A DNA stretch of 64,000 bases from the NCBI GenBank assembly GCA_022402565.1, contig JAKRSC010000011.1, positions 147,755 to 211,754 on the forward strand, in the 5' to 3' direction. Position 1 is the stretch's first letter; every line of letters begins with the position of its first letter. Under the pieces are notes generated by a model. That model made no database searches and was not told where the DNA came from. It saw only the letters and a program-made list of their open reading frames with translations. A program made the translations under genes and the position numbers. This DNA is from Hydrotalea sp. (GTDB taxonomy: Bacteria > Bacteroidota > Bacteroidia > Chitinophagales > Chitinophagaceae). Positions 38,193 through 46,388 of this stretch are shown here, in pieces.

Positions 38193-39056
38193 ATGCGTAT
38201 AATCGTTCTACTACTTCTTGGCATTTCAATTTCTTTTCTTTCTACTGCTCAACAATCCCTAGCCTTCAAAGTGTATGATAACAAACTGAAGAAGGAAATC
38301 AGTTTACAAGAGTTGGTTAGCTCAATTGATCAAGTACAGGTTTTATTTTTTGGGGAAGAGCACAACGATAGTATTGCACATGTATTGCAAGATTCTGTTT
38401 TCGCATTAATGTTGTCGAAATATAGTCGAGTTGCACTTTCAATGGAAATGTTTGAAAGAGATGTACAGCATGTAGTGAATGAATATTTGCAGGGAATGAT
38501 TACGGAGTCGGTTTTTACAAAAGACGCTCGTGCTTGGCCTAATTATGCAAAAGATTATCGTAGGATGATTGAAAGAGCCAAGTTTGTACAAATGCCAGTT
38601 CTGGCTGCTAATCCACCTCGTAGGTATGTTAATCTTGTAAGCAGAAGGGGAGTTGCTTCTTTAGACTCTTTAAGCAAACAAGCGAAACAATATATTGCCC
38701 CACTTCCAATTGATACCATTCAACCTGCTTATTTTGAAAAGTTTGTTGAAATCATGGGTGGACATGCACAACTTAGAAATAGAAATATTTACTACGCACA
38801 AAGTGTGTGGGATGCGGGCATGAGTTATACTATTCATGAGTTCATGAAAAAGAATAAAAAAGATTGGAAAGTCTTACACCTCAATGGCCGATTTCACACC
38901 GATTATCAGCTAGGAACTTTTGAGCAGTTGAAGAGAAGAAACAAGTCTCTTCGAATAGCTAATATCAGCTCATTTGCTGTTGAACAGTTCGATCAAATAA
39001 ACTGGGAGTCTTATAGCCAATTGGGTGATTTTGTGATAGTTACCAAGAAGCCTTGA
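38193..39056 (+). CDS. ChaN-like haem-binding/iron-regulated protein
   Basis: 287 residues from the ATG at 38193, chosen because it begins a signal peptide (MRIIVLLLLGISISFLSTAQ); the ORF can start 13 residues earlier. The protein belongs to the ChaN family (Cofac_haem_bdg): LFFGEEHNDSIAH near the N-terminus, ALSMEMFERD, an acidic-aromatic core and LHLNGRFHTDY towards the end are family signatures. ChaN from Campylobacter binds haem and is iron-regulated. It stands between two TonB receptors, so it probably acts in haem handling outside the cytoplasm. Confidence 0.85.
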   Translation: MRIIVLLLLGISISFLSTAQQSLAFKVYDNKLKKEISLQELVSSIDQVQVLFFGEEHNDSIAHVLQDSVFALMLSKYSRVALSMEMFERDVQHVVNEYLQGMITESVFTKDARAWPNYAKDYRRMIERAKFVQMPVLAANPPRRYVNLVSRRGVASLDSLSKQAKQYIAPLPIDTIQPAYFEKFVEIMGGHAQLRNRNIYYAQSVWDAGMSYTIHEFMKKNKKDWKVLHLNGRFHTDYQLGTFEQLKRRNKSLRIANISSFAVEQFDQINWESYSQLGDFVIVTKKP

Positions 39057-39069
39057 TTTGTCATTTTTA

Positions 39070-39102
39070 TGTCATTTTGATTTGCAAACAAATCTTATGA
39101 CA
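39070..39102. repeat. two-part inverted repeat ahead of the HmuR-like gene
   Basis: TGTCAT-ttt-GATTTG (39070-39084), CAAA loop, CAAATC-tt-ATGACA (39089-39102): 12 paired bases in two blocks. It is not followed by a T-run on either strand, so an operator or RNA structure in the HmuR-like gene's leader is more likely than a terminator. Confidence 0.5.
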
Positions 39103-39146
39103 AAAGCATTACAATCGACTGCAGCTTGTAAAGCAATTTTGCAGCG

Positions 39147-41279
39147 ATGATGCAGAGAATGAGAGAAAGGATTGGGTTATGGACATTGGCTTGTTTGTTG
39201 AGCCAGTTTTCGTTTGCGCAAAAAACAAAAGTCGATACTTTAGACGGTCGTTCAGATGATGTTGTTATTACTGCTACTCGTACAGAAAGAAAGCTCACCA
39301 ATATTGCTGTTCCGGCAATAGTTGTTGGTCAAAAACAAATTTTGCAATCAGGGTCTTTGCGTTTGAACGATATTTTACAAGAACAAACAGGCTTATTTGT
39401 TACATCTGGAACAGGCAGCGGAGCAGTTGGCGGAGGCGTTTTTGGAAACGGAATTCAGTTACAAGGTTTATCAGCCGATTATACCATGATCTTGTTAGAT
39501 GGTGAACCATTGATTGGTAGACAAGGTGGTGTAATGGATCTTTCCCGCTTTGCAGTTGGAAATATTCGTAAAATTGAAATTATTAAAGGGCCGGCTTCAA
39601 GCTTATACGGTAGTGAAGCTATGGGTGGTGTTATTAATATCATTACAGAGCCTTTATCTGGAAAGCAAACGCAAGTAGGTGCACGTTATGGATCATTTGC
39701 TACACAGGATTATCATATTAGCGGGTCATCTGCTAATGAAAAGAATCAATTGTATTATTTTCTCAATAGGAATAGCAGTGCAGGATATGAGTTAGATAAA
39801 AACACTCCTGAAAAAACCCTCGACCCCTTTTACAATTATACAGCTCAATTAAAGTACACGCACAAATTCAATCGGAATACTAGGCTAACCTTGAATAATC
39901 GTTACTTCTACGGAAAACAAGAAAGTTTTTACGCTATCAATAGTCGTGAAATTAATGTAGGAGGACATGGAACAACAAATGATTTTACAATCAATCCTGT
40001 TTTGCATTATCAGTTTTCAGAAAAAATCAAAAACAGACTCAGTTTGGTTGCTAGTGGCTTTCACTTTGTACAAGATTTAGATAGTTTAAATAGTAAAGCC
40101 AACTATTATTACGATAGTTTTCGCCAAAATTTTTGGCGTGCAGAAAACCAAACCGATTTTCAATTAGGCAACCACTTACTAACAGTTGGGGGAGGGTATA
40201 CATTACAATCTGTTCTCACAACGCGTTATCGTGAACAAAAATTCCAGCATATTTGGCATGCATTTGTGCAAGATGAATGGAAACTGAAGGAAAATATTTC
40301 ATTAATTGCTGGTTTGCGTTATGATAATAACACCGACTTTGCTAGTCGCTTAAGTCCAAAATTTGCCTTTCATTGGCAATTGAATGAGAAGTGGACAATC
40401 AATAGTTCGATTGGTGCAGGCTTCAAAGCACCCGATTTTAGACAATTGTATTTGAGTTTCGTTAACAATGCTGCCGATGGTTACAGCATATTTGGTGCAT
40501 CTGAATTTTCTATTGCTGAATTGCAAAGACAACAGTCAATTGGATTGATTGCGCAAATTTTACCAGCCGCTTTTGCTATTCAAGAGTTACAACCAGAAAT
40601 TTCTCAAGGTTTCAATTTTGCCATTCAGTTCAGACCTAAAGCTGGATGGAAAGCTGAAGTGAATGTTTTTAGAAACGATATTAATAATCTCATCAATTTC
40701 ATTCCAGTAGCTACCAATAATAATGGGAGTTCAGTATTTAGTTACATTAATGTTAATCGCGCTTTCACACAAGGACTAGAAGGAAGTCTTGATATTAAAT
40801 TTTCAAAATATTGGAACCTTTCGGCTGGCTATCAATTTTTACAAACTGCCGACAAACAAATTTTAGGTGCAGTAAAAGCGGGAGAAGTGTTTGGTCGCGA
40901 TAGAGAAGGAGCGCCAGCACGACTTATGCGCAGAAGCGATTATTCGGGATTGCTAAATAGGAGTGCACACATGGCCAACGCAAGATTGTTTTGGGATCAT
41001 ACACCAAGTGGCTGGATGGCTTCTTTGAGAGCAATTTATAGAAGCCGTTGGGGCGTAATTGACCGCGATGGTAATGGATTTGCAAATCGTCCAGATGAAT
41101 TTGCTGAGGGCATGCTACATGTGAATATGACTGTATCAAAGAGAATTAAAGAAAACTGGATGGTTCAATTTGGAGTAAACAATCTACTCAATCAGACCAA
41201 TGCCATGTTTATGCCTAACATGCCTGGTACCAACTGGTTCACAACACTAACATATACATTCAAACATAAAAACAAATAG
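39147..41279 (+). CDS. TonB-dependent receptor, HmuR-like (haem uptake)
   Basis: Outer-membrane receptor of 710 residues with signal peptide (LWTLACLLSQFSFAQ), TonB box region (DDVVITATRTERK), plug (LQGLSADYTMILLDGEPL, IRKIEIIKGPASSLYGSEAMGG) and barrel ending FTTLTYTFKHKNK. Its gene is followed after 2 nt by an HmuY-like lipoprotein gene; HmuR and HmuY are the known haem-uptake pair of Porphyromonas and relatives, so I infer haem as ligand. By sequence alone it also resembles BtuB-type receptors, so cobalamin remains an alternative. Confidence 0.85.
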   Translation: MMQRMRERIGLWTLACLLSQFSFAQKTKVDTLDGRSDDVVITATRTERKLTNIAVPAIVVGQKQILQSGSLRLNDILQEQTGLFVTSGTGSGAVGGGVFGNGIQLQGLSADYTMILLDGEPLIGRQGGVMDLSRFAVGNIRKIEIIKGPASSLYGSEAMGGVINIITEPLSGKQTQVGARYGSFATQDYHISGSSANEKNQLYYFLNRNSSAGYELDKNTPEKTLDPFYNYTAQLKYTHKFNRNTRLTLNNRYFYGKQESFYAINSREINVGGHGTTNDFTINPVLHYQFSEKIKNRLSLVASGFHFVQDLDSLNSKANYYYDSFRQNFWRAENQTDFQLGNHLLTVGGGYTLQSVLTTRYREQKFQHIWHAFVQDEWKLKENISLIAGLRYDNNTDFASRLSPKFAFHWQLNEKWTINSSIGAGFKAPDFRQLYLSFVNNAADGYSIFGASEFSIAELQRQQSIGLIAQILPAAFAIQELQPEISQGFNFAIQFRPKAGWKAEVNVFRNDINNLINFIPVATNNNGSSVFSYINVNRAFTQGLEGSLDIKFSKYWNLSAGYQFLQTADKQILGAVKAGEVFGRDREGAPARLMRRSDYSGLLNRSAHMANARLFWDHTPSGWMASLRAIYRSRWGVIDRDGNGFANRPDEFAEGMLHVNMTVSKRIKENWMVQFGVNNLLNQTNAMFMPNMPGTNWFTTLTYTFKHKNK

Positions 41280-41281
41280 CA

Positions 41282-41866
41282 ATGAAAAGAGTACGAGTAA
41301 TTGGAGCCATGATGATGGCTGTGGTAATTGGATTTACAAGTTGTCAAAAAGATGATCAGCCTACGCCTGCAGTTGTTGCAAGCAATGATTTCTTAGTGAA
41401 TGGAGCTGCAGTTGGTTCTTTTGATTTATTTGGCTTTGAGGTTGGCGGTAGAGTGCCTAATACAGATTCAGTAACCAATCGTTGGGATTTTGGTATGCGC
41501 TTCGAGAGAATTATAGTTAATAGCGGTGCAAGTGGAAGAGGAAATGCAGGTGTTCAAATTATTAATCAACCTTTTGATGCAGTAACAACTGCGCCTGAAA
41601 CAGGGTATGCTTTTGATACCAGTGCAACACAATTAGCTGTTAAACCAGAGCAATGGTATTTGTATAATTCTGTAACACGTTCATTTTCTCCAATTGCTGG
41701 AAGAACTTTTGTGTTCCGCACCGCAAATAACAAGTTTGCTAAAATGGAGATTTTGACCGCCTTGCCAGCAGATGACAATGGTAATTTGGTAACACCGCCT
41801 ACCCGTCCAACAAGAATCAAATACCAATTAAGATTCGCATTTCAGTCGAACGGAAGAAATTTCTAG
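41282..41866 (+). CDS. HmuY-like haem-binding lipoprotein
   Basis: 194 residues with a lipoprotein signal (lipobox GFTSC, Cys20). The body shows the HmuY pattern: WDFGMRFERIIVNSGASGRG in the middle and YQLRFAFQSNGR at the C-terminus. HmuY proteins bind haem at the outer membrane and pass it to the HmuR receptor. The gene begins 2 nt after the receptor gene, so both are one transcript, closed by a terminator. Note the His ligands of P. gingivalis HmuY are not conserved between species, so haem binding cannot be confirmed by eye. Confidence 0.82.
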   Translation: MKRVRVIGAMMMAVVIGFTSCQKDDQPTPAVVASNDFLVNGAAVGSFDLFGFEVGGRVPNTDSVTNRWDFGMRFERIIVNSGASGRGNAGVQIINQPFDAVTTAPETGYAFDTSATQLAVKPEQWYLYNSVTRSFSPIAGRTFVFRTANNKFAKMEILTALPADDNGNLVTPPTRPTRIKYQLRFAFQSNGRNF

Positions 41867-41884
41867 TACCCTCCAAATTAGATT

Positions 41885-41910
41885 AGCCCACAAAAAATGT
41901 GGGCTTTTTC
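41885..41910 (+). terminator. terminator of the HmuR-HmuY unit
   Basis: AGCCCACA (41885-41892) / TGTGGGCT (41898-41905), loop of five A, followed by TTTTCTTTTTT. Confidence 0.88.
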
Positions 41911-41981
41911 TTTTTTAGCTGTATCCAAAGCCTTGACACCACTCGGTTTTCCTTACCTTCGCACACTTTCAAGAGGTAGAT

Positions 41982-44900
41982 ATGAGTACTAGTTATAAGG
42001 AATATTCAGGTTTAAATTTACCTGATATAGAACAGGAAATGCTCCAAAAATGGGCTGATGAATCAGCCTTTGAGAAAAGTGTGTTGTTGAGAGAAGGCGC
42101 AGTTCCTTTCGTTTTTTACGAAGGCCCGCCTAGTGCCAATGGTATGCCAGGTATTCACCACGTCATTTCTCGCACTCTAAAAGACATGGTTTGTCGTTAT
42201 AAAACTATGCAAGGCTTTCAGGTAAAAAGAAAGGGAGGCTGGGATACACACGGTTTACCTGTTGAATTAGGCGTAGAAAAAGAATTGGGTATTACAAAGG
42301 AAGATATTGGCACTAAAATTTCTGTTGAAGATTATAACAAAAAGTGTCAGGAAGCGGTGCTTCGTTATAAAAAGGAGTGGGATCAAATAACCACTCAAAT
42401 GGGCTATTGGGTAGATCTTCATCAACCATATATCACTTTTCAAGCTTCGTATATTGAGAGTCTGTGGTGGCTCTTGCAGCAATTGTATAAAAAGGGTTTG
42501 CTATACCAAAGTGTGAGCATCCAGCCTTATAGTCCAGCCGCTGGAACGGGTCTTTCTTCTCATGAATTAAATCAACCAGGCACTTATAAAGATGTAAAAG
42601 ATACCAGTGCAGTGGTTATGTTTCGTGCAGTACAAGATGAGCGTAACCATTTCTTGCATGAAGCTGTTCAAGGTGCAGAGGTGTTTTTCTTAGCTTGGAC
42701 TACCACACCATGGACGTTGCCTTCCAACCTTGGATTGACCGTTGGGCCAAACATTGAATATTCATTGGTAAAAACCTTCAACCCATATACTCATCTTCCA
42801 ATTCAAATAGTACTAGCAACTGCATTGTTGCATAAATACTTTAAGGATGAAGACAAAAACTTGTCACTAGATAACTATGATCCTGTTTCCAAATCATTGC
42901 CATGGCATGTGGTAACAACTTTTACAGGTAAGCAGTTAGAAGGTTGCAGGTATGAGCAATTACTTCCTTTTGAAGCAAATACAGCTCAGCTTTCTGGTGG
43001 AGATCCTTTCCGTATTTTACTAGGTGATTTTGTAACTACAGAAGATGGAACTGGTATTGTACATACAGCTCCTGCTTTTGGTGCAGATGACTACAAAGTA
43101 GGGAAAGAATATGGTATTGGTATTTTAACATTGGTAGATCGTGAAGGAAAGTTTGTAAATGGATTGGGCGAGTTCAGCGGAAGATTTGTGAAGAATTACA
43201 AAGATGATCCCAATTACATAGATGTAAACGTAGATATCTGTGTGAAGTTGAAGAAAGAAAACAGGGCATTTAAAGTTGAGAAGTACGAACACAGCTATCC
43301 GCATTGTTGGAGAACCGATAAACCTATTCTTTACTATCCTTTAGATGCTTGGTTCATAAGAACCACTGCGTTGAAAGATAAATTGGTGGAAGCCAATCAG
43401 CGTATTTTATGGAAGCCCAAAAGTACAGGTGAAGGCAGATTTGGAAATTGGCTTGAAAACATGGTCGATTGGAATTTGAGTCGAAGCCGTTATTGGGGAA
43501 CGCCATTGCCTATTTGGAGAACCGAAGATGGCTCAGAAGAAATATGTATTGGGTCTGTTGCTGAGTTAATGGAAGCTGCTAAGTCATCGGTTGAAAAAGG
43601 GTTCATGAGCACATTACCTTTTGAAGGAGATCATACGAAAGCAAACCTGCATAAGCCTTATGTTGATGATATTATTCTGGTTTCGCCTTCTGGTCAGCCT
43701 ATGAAGCGTGTGCCTGACTTGGTGGATGTATGGTTCGATAGTGGTGCTATGCCTTACGCGCAATGGCATTTCCCATTTGAAAACAGAGAAGTATTTGCAA
43801 ATAATTATCCAGCCGATTTCATTGCCGAAGGAGTTGATCAAACCAGGGGCTGGTTTTATACCTTACATGCTATTGCTGGCTTAGTGCAGGATGTAATTAA
43901 AGAGGAGTTAGACAAGTGGGGATTGGACAGTTCTAAAGTAGATGGCAGAGCATACAAAGCTGTTGTGAGCAATGGGTTGGTGTTGGATAAGAATGGTAAT
44001 AAAATGAGTAAGCGTTTGGGCAATGTGGTGAATCCTTTTGAGACCATCAACAAATTTGGCGCAGACGCAACTCGTTGGTACCTCATAACCAATGCCAGTC
44101 CATGGGATAACCTTAAATTTGATTTAGCAGGCATTCAGGAAGTACAAAGAAAGTTCTTCGGAACGCTGTACAACACTTACCAGTTCTTTGCTATGTATGC
44201 TAACCTGGATCAATTCAATTTTAAAGAGGCTCCAATTCCGTTTGAGCAAAGACCTGAAATTGATCGCTGGATTCTCTCTTCACTGAATAGCTTAGTGGCT
44301 CAAGTAAAATCTGCAATGGACGATTATGAACCAACTATTGCAGGAAGAGCAATTGAAACATTTGTTGACGAACAGCTAAGTAACTGGTATGTGCGTTTGT
44401 GCAGAAGAAGATTTTGGAAAGGATCTTATAGTGAGGATAAAATTGCGGCATTTCAAACCCTGTATGAGTGCATAGAAACAGTTATTCGCCTAATGGCTCC
44501 AATAGCTCCTTTCTTCAGTGATGCTCTGTTTCGTAATCTCAATGCAGTTACCCAACGATTTGAAGAAGAAAGTGTGCACCATACCCTTTCACCAATGGTC
44601 AATCCATTAGCAATTGATCAAGACTTAGAAGAGCGCATGCAAATGGCACAGGATATTTGCTCTTTGGTACTTTCTATTCGTAAAAAAGTTAATATCAAAG
44701 TAAGACAGCCGTTGCAAAAGCTCATGATACCAGTGTTAGATAGCACAATGACACATCAGCTTGAGAAAGTAGCTGCTCTGATTTTATCTGAAGTCAATGT
44801 AAAAGAAATTGAATACCTAACAGAAACTGAAGGATTAATCAAGAAAAAGGTAAAGCCTCAATTTAAGCGTTTAGGTGGAAGATTAGGTCCAAAAATGAAG

Positions 44901-45365
44901 CTAGTTTCTGGTGTTTTAGCTGCTCTTGACCAACATGCAATTGCTTTATTTGAAAAGAATGGTCAGTATGAAGTTGAGCTAGATGGTGAAAAAGAGATTT
45001 TATCACTAGAGGATGTTGAAATTTTAGCAGATGATATTCCAGGGTGGAGTGTAGCTTCTAAGGGTAGAATCACAGTAGCACTAGATATTACGCTCACCGA
45101 TTCGTTACAACAGGAAGGAGATGCAAGGGAATTGGTGAACCGCATACAAAATATTAGAAAAGAAAGCGGTTTTGAACTTACAGACCGTATATTCGTGAAA
45201 CTACTTGAGAATGAAAAGTTGCGACCTTCTATTGATAGTTTTAAAGACTATATTTGCGCCGAAATTTTAGCTGACGACCTAACTTGGGAACCTGGCCTAG
45301 AAGAAGGACAAGAACTCGATATTAATGGTAATACGCTAAAAATCAATGTTTTAAAAAGGGGATAA
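41982..45365 (+). CDS. ileS: isoleucyl-tRNA synthetase (type 2)
   Basis: Class I aminoacyl-tRNA synthetase charging tRNA-Ile. 1127 residues: HIGH-region motif PPSANGMPGIHH (residues 49-60), editing CP1 domain, KMSKR at 674-678, and the anticodon-binding and C-terminal domains. The modified HIGH motif with its extra residues and the C-terminal extension without the CxxC zinc finger of bacterial type 1 enzymes point to the type 2 (eukaryote-like) IleRS, usual in Bacteroidota. Followed directly by the DksA-like gene (gap 1 nt), which may share the message. Confidence 0.96.
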   Translation: MSTSYKEYSGLNLPDIEQEMLQKWADESAFEKSVLLREGAVPFVFYEGPPSANGMPGIHHVISRTLKDMVCRYKTMQGFQVKRKGGWDTHGLPVELGVEKELGITKEDIGTKISVEDYNKKCQEAVLRYKKEWDQITTQMGYWVDLHQPYITFQASYIESLWWLLQQLYKKGLLYQSVSIQPYSPAAGTGLSSHELNQPGTYKDVKDTSAVVMFRAVQDERNHFLHEAVQGAEVFFLAWTTTPWTLPSNLGLTVGPNIEYSLVKTFNPYTHLPIQIVLATALLHKYFKDEDKNLSLDNYDPVSKSLPWHVVTTFTGKQLEGCRYEQLLPFEANTAQLSGGDPFRILLGDFVTTEDGTGIVHTAPAFGADDYKVGKEYGIGILTLVDREGKFVNGLGEFSGRFVKNYKDDPNYIDVNVDICVKLKKENRAFKVEKYEHSYPHCWRTDKPILYYPLDAWFIRTTALKDKLVEANQRILWKPKSTGEGRFGNWLENMVDWNLSRSRYWGTPLPIWRTEDGSEEICIGSVAELMEAAKSSVEKGFMSTLPFEGDHTKANLHKPYVDDIILVSPSGQPMKRVPDLVDVWFDSGAMPYAQWHFPFENREVFANNYPADFIAEGVDQTRGWFYTLHAIAGLVQDVIKEELDKWGLDSSKVDGRAYKAVVSNGLVLDKNGNKMSKRLGNVVNPFETINKFGADATRWYLITNASPWDNLKFDLAGIQEVQRKFFGTLYNTYQFFAMYANLDQFNFKEAPIPFEQRPEIDRWILSSLNSLVAQVKSAMDDYEPTIAGRAIETFVDEQLSNWYVRLCRRRFWKGSYSEDKIAAFQTLYECIETVIRLMAPIAPFFSDALFRNLNAVTQRFEEESVHHTLSPMVNPLAIDQDLEERMQMAQDICSLVLSIRKKVNIKVRQPLQKLMIPVLDSTMTHQLEKVAALILSEVNVKEIEYLTETEGLIKKKVKPQFKRLGGRLGPKMKLVSGVLAALDQHAIALFEKNGQYEVELDGEKEILSLEDVEILADDIPGWSVASKGRITVALDITLTDSLQQEGDARELVNRIQNIRKESGFELTDRIFVKLLENEKLRPSIDSFKDYICAEILADDLTWEPGLEEGQELDINGNTLKINVLKRG

Positions 45366-45366
45366 C

Positions 45367-46332
45367 ATGGCTACAAAAAAAACAACTAAAGCACCAGCAA
45401 AAAAAGCGGCACCAGCAAAAAAAGCTGTTCCTGCTAAAAAAGCAGCTACACCAGCAAAAAAAGCTGCTCCGGCTAAAAAGGCTGCACCTGCTAAAAAAGC
45501 AGCAGTGCCTGTAAAAAAAGCGGTACCTGCTAAAAAAGCAGCAGCACCAGCTAAAAAGGCTGCTCCTGCTAAAGCAGCAGCACCAGTTAAAAAACCGGCC
45601 CCTACTAAATCAGTGCCAGCTAAAAAGGCTGCCCCTGCCAAACCAGCTCCAGCACCGGTAAAGAAAGCCGCTGCACCTGCTAAGGCAGTCCCTTCTAAGT
45701 CAGCACCAGCTACCAAACCCGCTCCTGTAGCTGTGAAACCGACTCCTGCACCTGAGCCAGCTCCTGTAAAAAAAGTGGAGGGAACCAAGAAGTTAACTAA
45801 CCTTCCTCCTCTTCCTCAAAAAAAGGTGACTGCTCCAGTGAAAGAAGTAAAAGTTCCTAAAACATCGGTAAAGACAAGTGTACCTTACCAACCTGGCTAT
45901 ACTCCTCTTGAGAAAAGAGCTGAACAGGTTATCGATGTTACTCCTACTGCTCGATATAGCGATAATGACCTTAATGAATTCAGAGATCTTATCAATAGAA
46001 AATTGGAGGCTGCCAAAAAGGAATTAGCTTACTTGCAAGGCTTAATTACTCGTAAAGATGAAATGGGTGGCGATAATGACGATGCACGTTACATGACTAT
46101 GGAAGACGGTAGTTTGAGTATGGAGCGTGAGCAACTTTCTCAAATGGCGAGTCGTCAAATCACTTATATCGATCATTTGGAAAAAGCAATTATGCGCATC
46201 GAGAATAAAACCTATGGTGTTTGTCGCGTTACAGGTAAACTCATCGATAAAGCTCGTTTACGTGCTGTGCCGCATGCTACATTAAGCTTAGAAGCTAAGC
46301 TTGGCCTTGTAAAGCCTAGTCAAGAGCAGTAA
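45367..46332 (+). CDS. TraR/DksA-like protein with histone H1-like N-terminal tail
   Basis: 321 residues in two parts. Residues 1-150 are low-complexity Lys/Ala/Pro (repeated AKKAAPA units), like the tails of bacterial H1-type DNA-binding proteins. Residues about 195-320 form a DksA/TraR coiled-coil module (NDLNEFRDLINRKLEAAKK, then EREQLSQMASRQITYIDHLE) ending in YGVCRVTGKLIDKARL. Canonical DksA has four zinc Cys; here only C286 remains, which is typical of Bacteroidota members. I infer binding to RNA polymerase through the coiled coil and to DNA through the tail. The gene is 1 nt after ileS. Confidence 0.88.
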   Translation: MATKKTTKAPAKKAAPAKKAVPAKKAATPAKKAAPAKKAAPAKKAAVPVKKAVPAKKAAAPAKKAAPAKAAAPVKKPAPTKSVPAKKAAPAKPAPAPVKKAAAPAKAVPSKSAPATKPAPVAVKPTPAPEPAPVKKVEGTKKLTNLPPLPQKKVTAPVKEVKVPKTSVKTSVPYQPGYTPLEKRAEQVIDVTPTARYSDNDLNEFRDLINRKLEAAKKELAYLQGLITRKDEMGGDNDDARYMTMEDGSLSMEREQLSQMASRQITYIDHLEKAIMRIENKTYGVCRVTGKLIDKARLRAVPHATLSLEAKLGLVKPSQEQ

Positions 46333-46354
46333 TCAATAAAAATTTGCATATTCA

Positions 46355-46388
46355 ATGCCATCCTATCACTAGGGTGGCATTTTTATTT
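46355..46388 (+). terminator. terminator of the DksA-like gene
   Basis: ATGCCATCCT (46355-46364) / AGGGTGGCAT (46371-46380) with one G-T pair and a 6-nt loop, followed by TTTTTATTTTA. It reaches into the 3' end of the converging ABC transporter gene. Confidence 0.8.

Noticed and set aside
45370..45720. Apparent tandem DNA repeats
   Set aside because: They are the coding repeat units of the Lys/Ala/Pro tail with varied synonymous codons, not a satellite or CRISPR array.
45351..45788. 145-residue minus-strand ORF of Ala/Gly/Phe repeats
   Set aside because: Mirror image of the Lys/Ala/Pro tail of the DksA-like gene; low-complexity codon repeats keep the opposite strand open.
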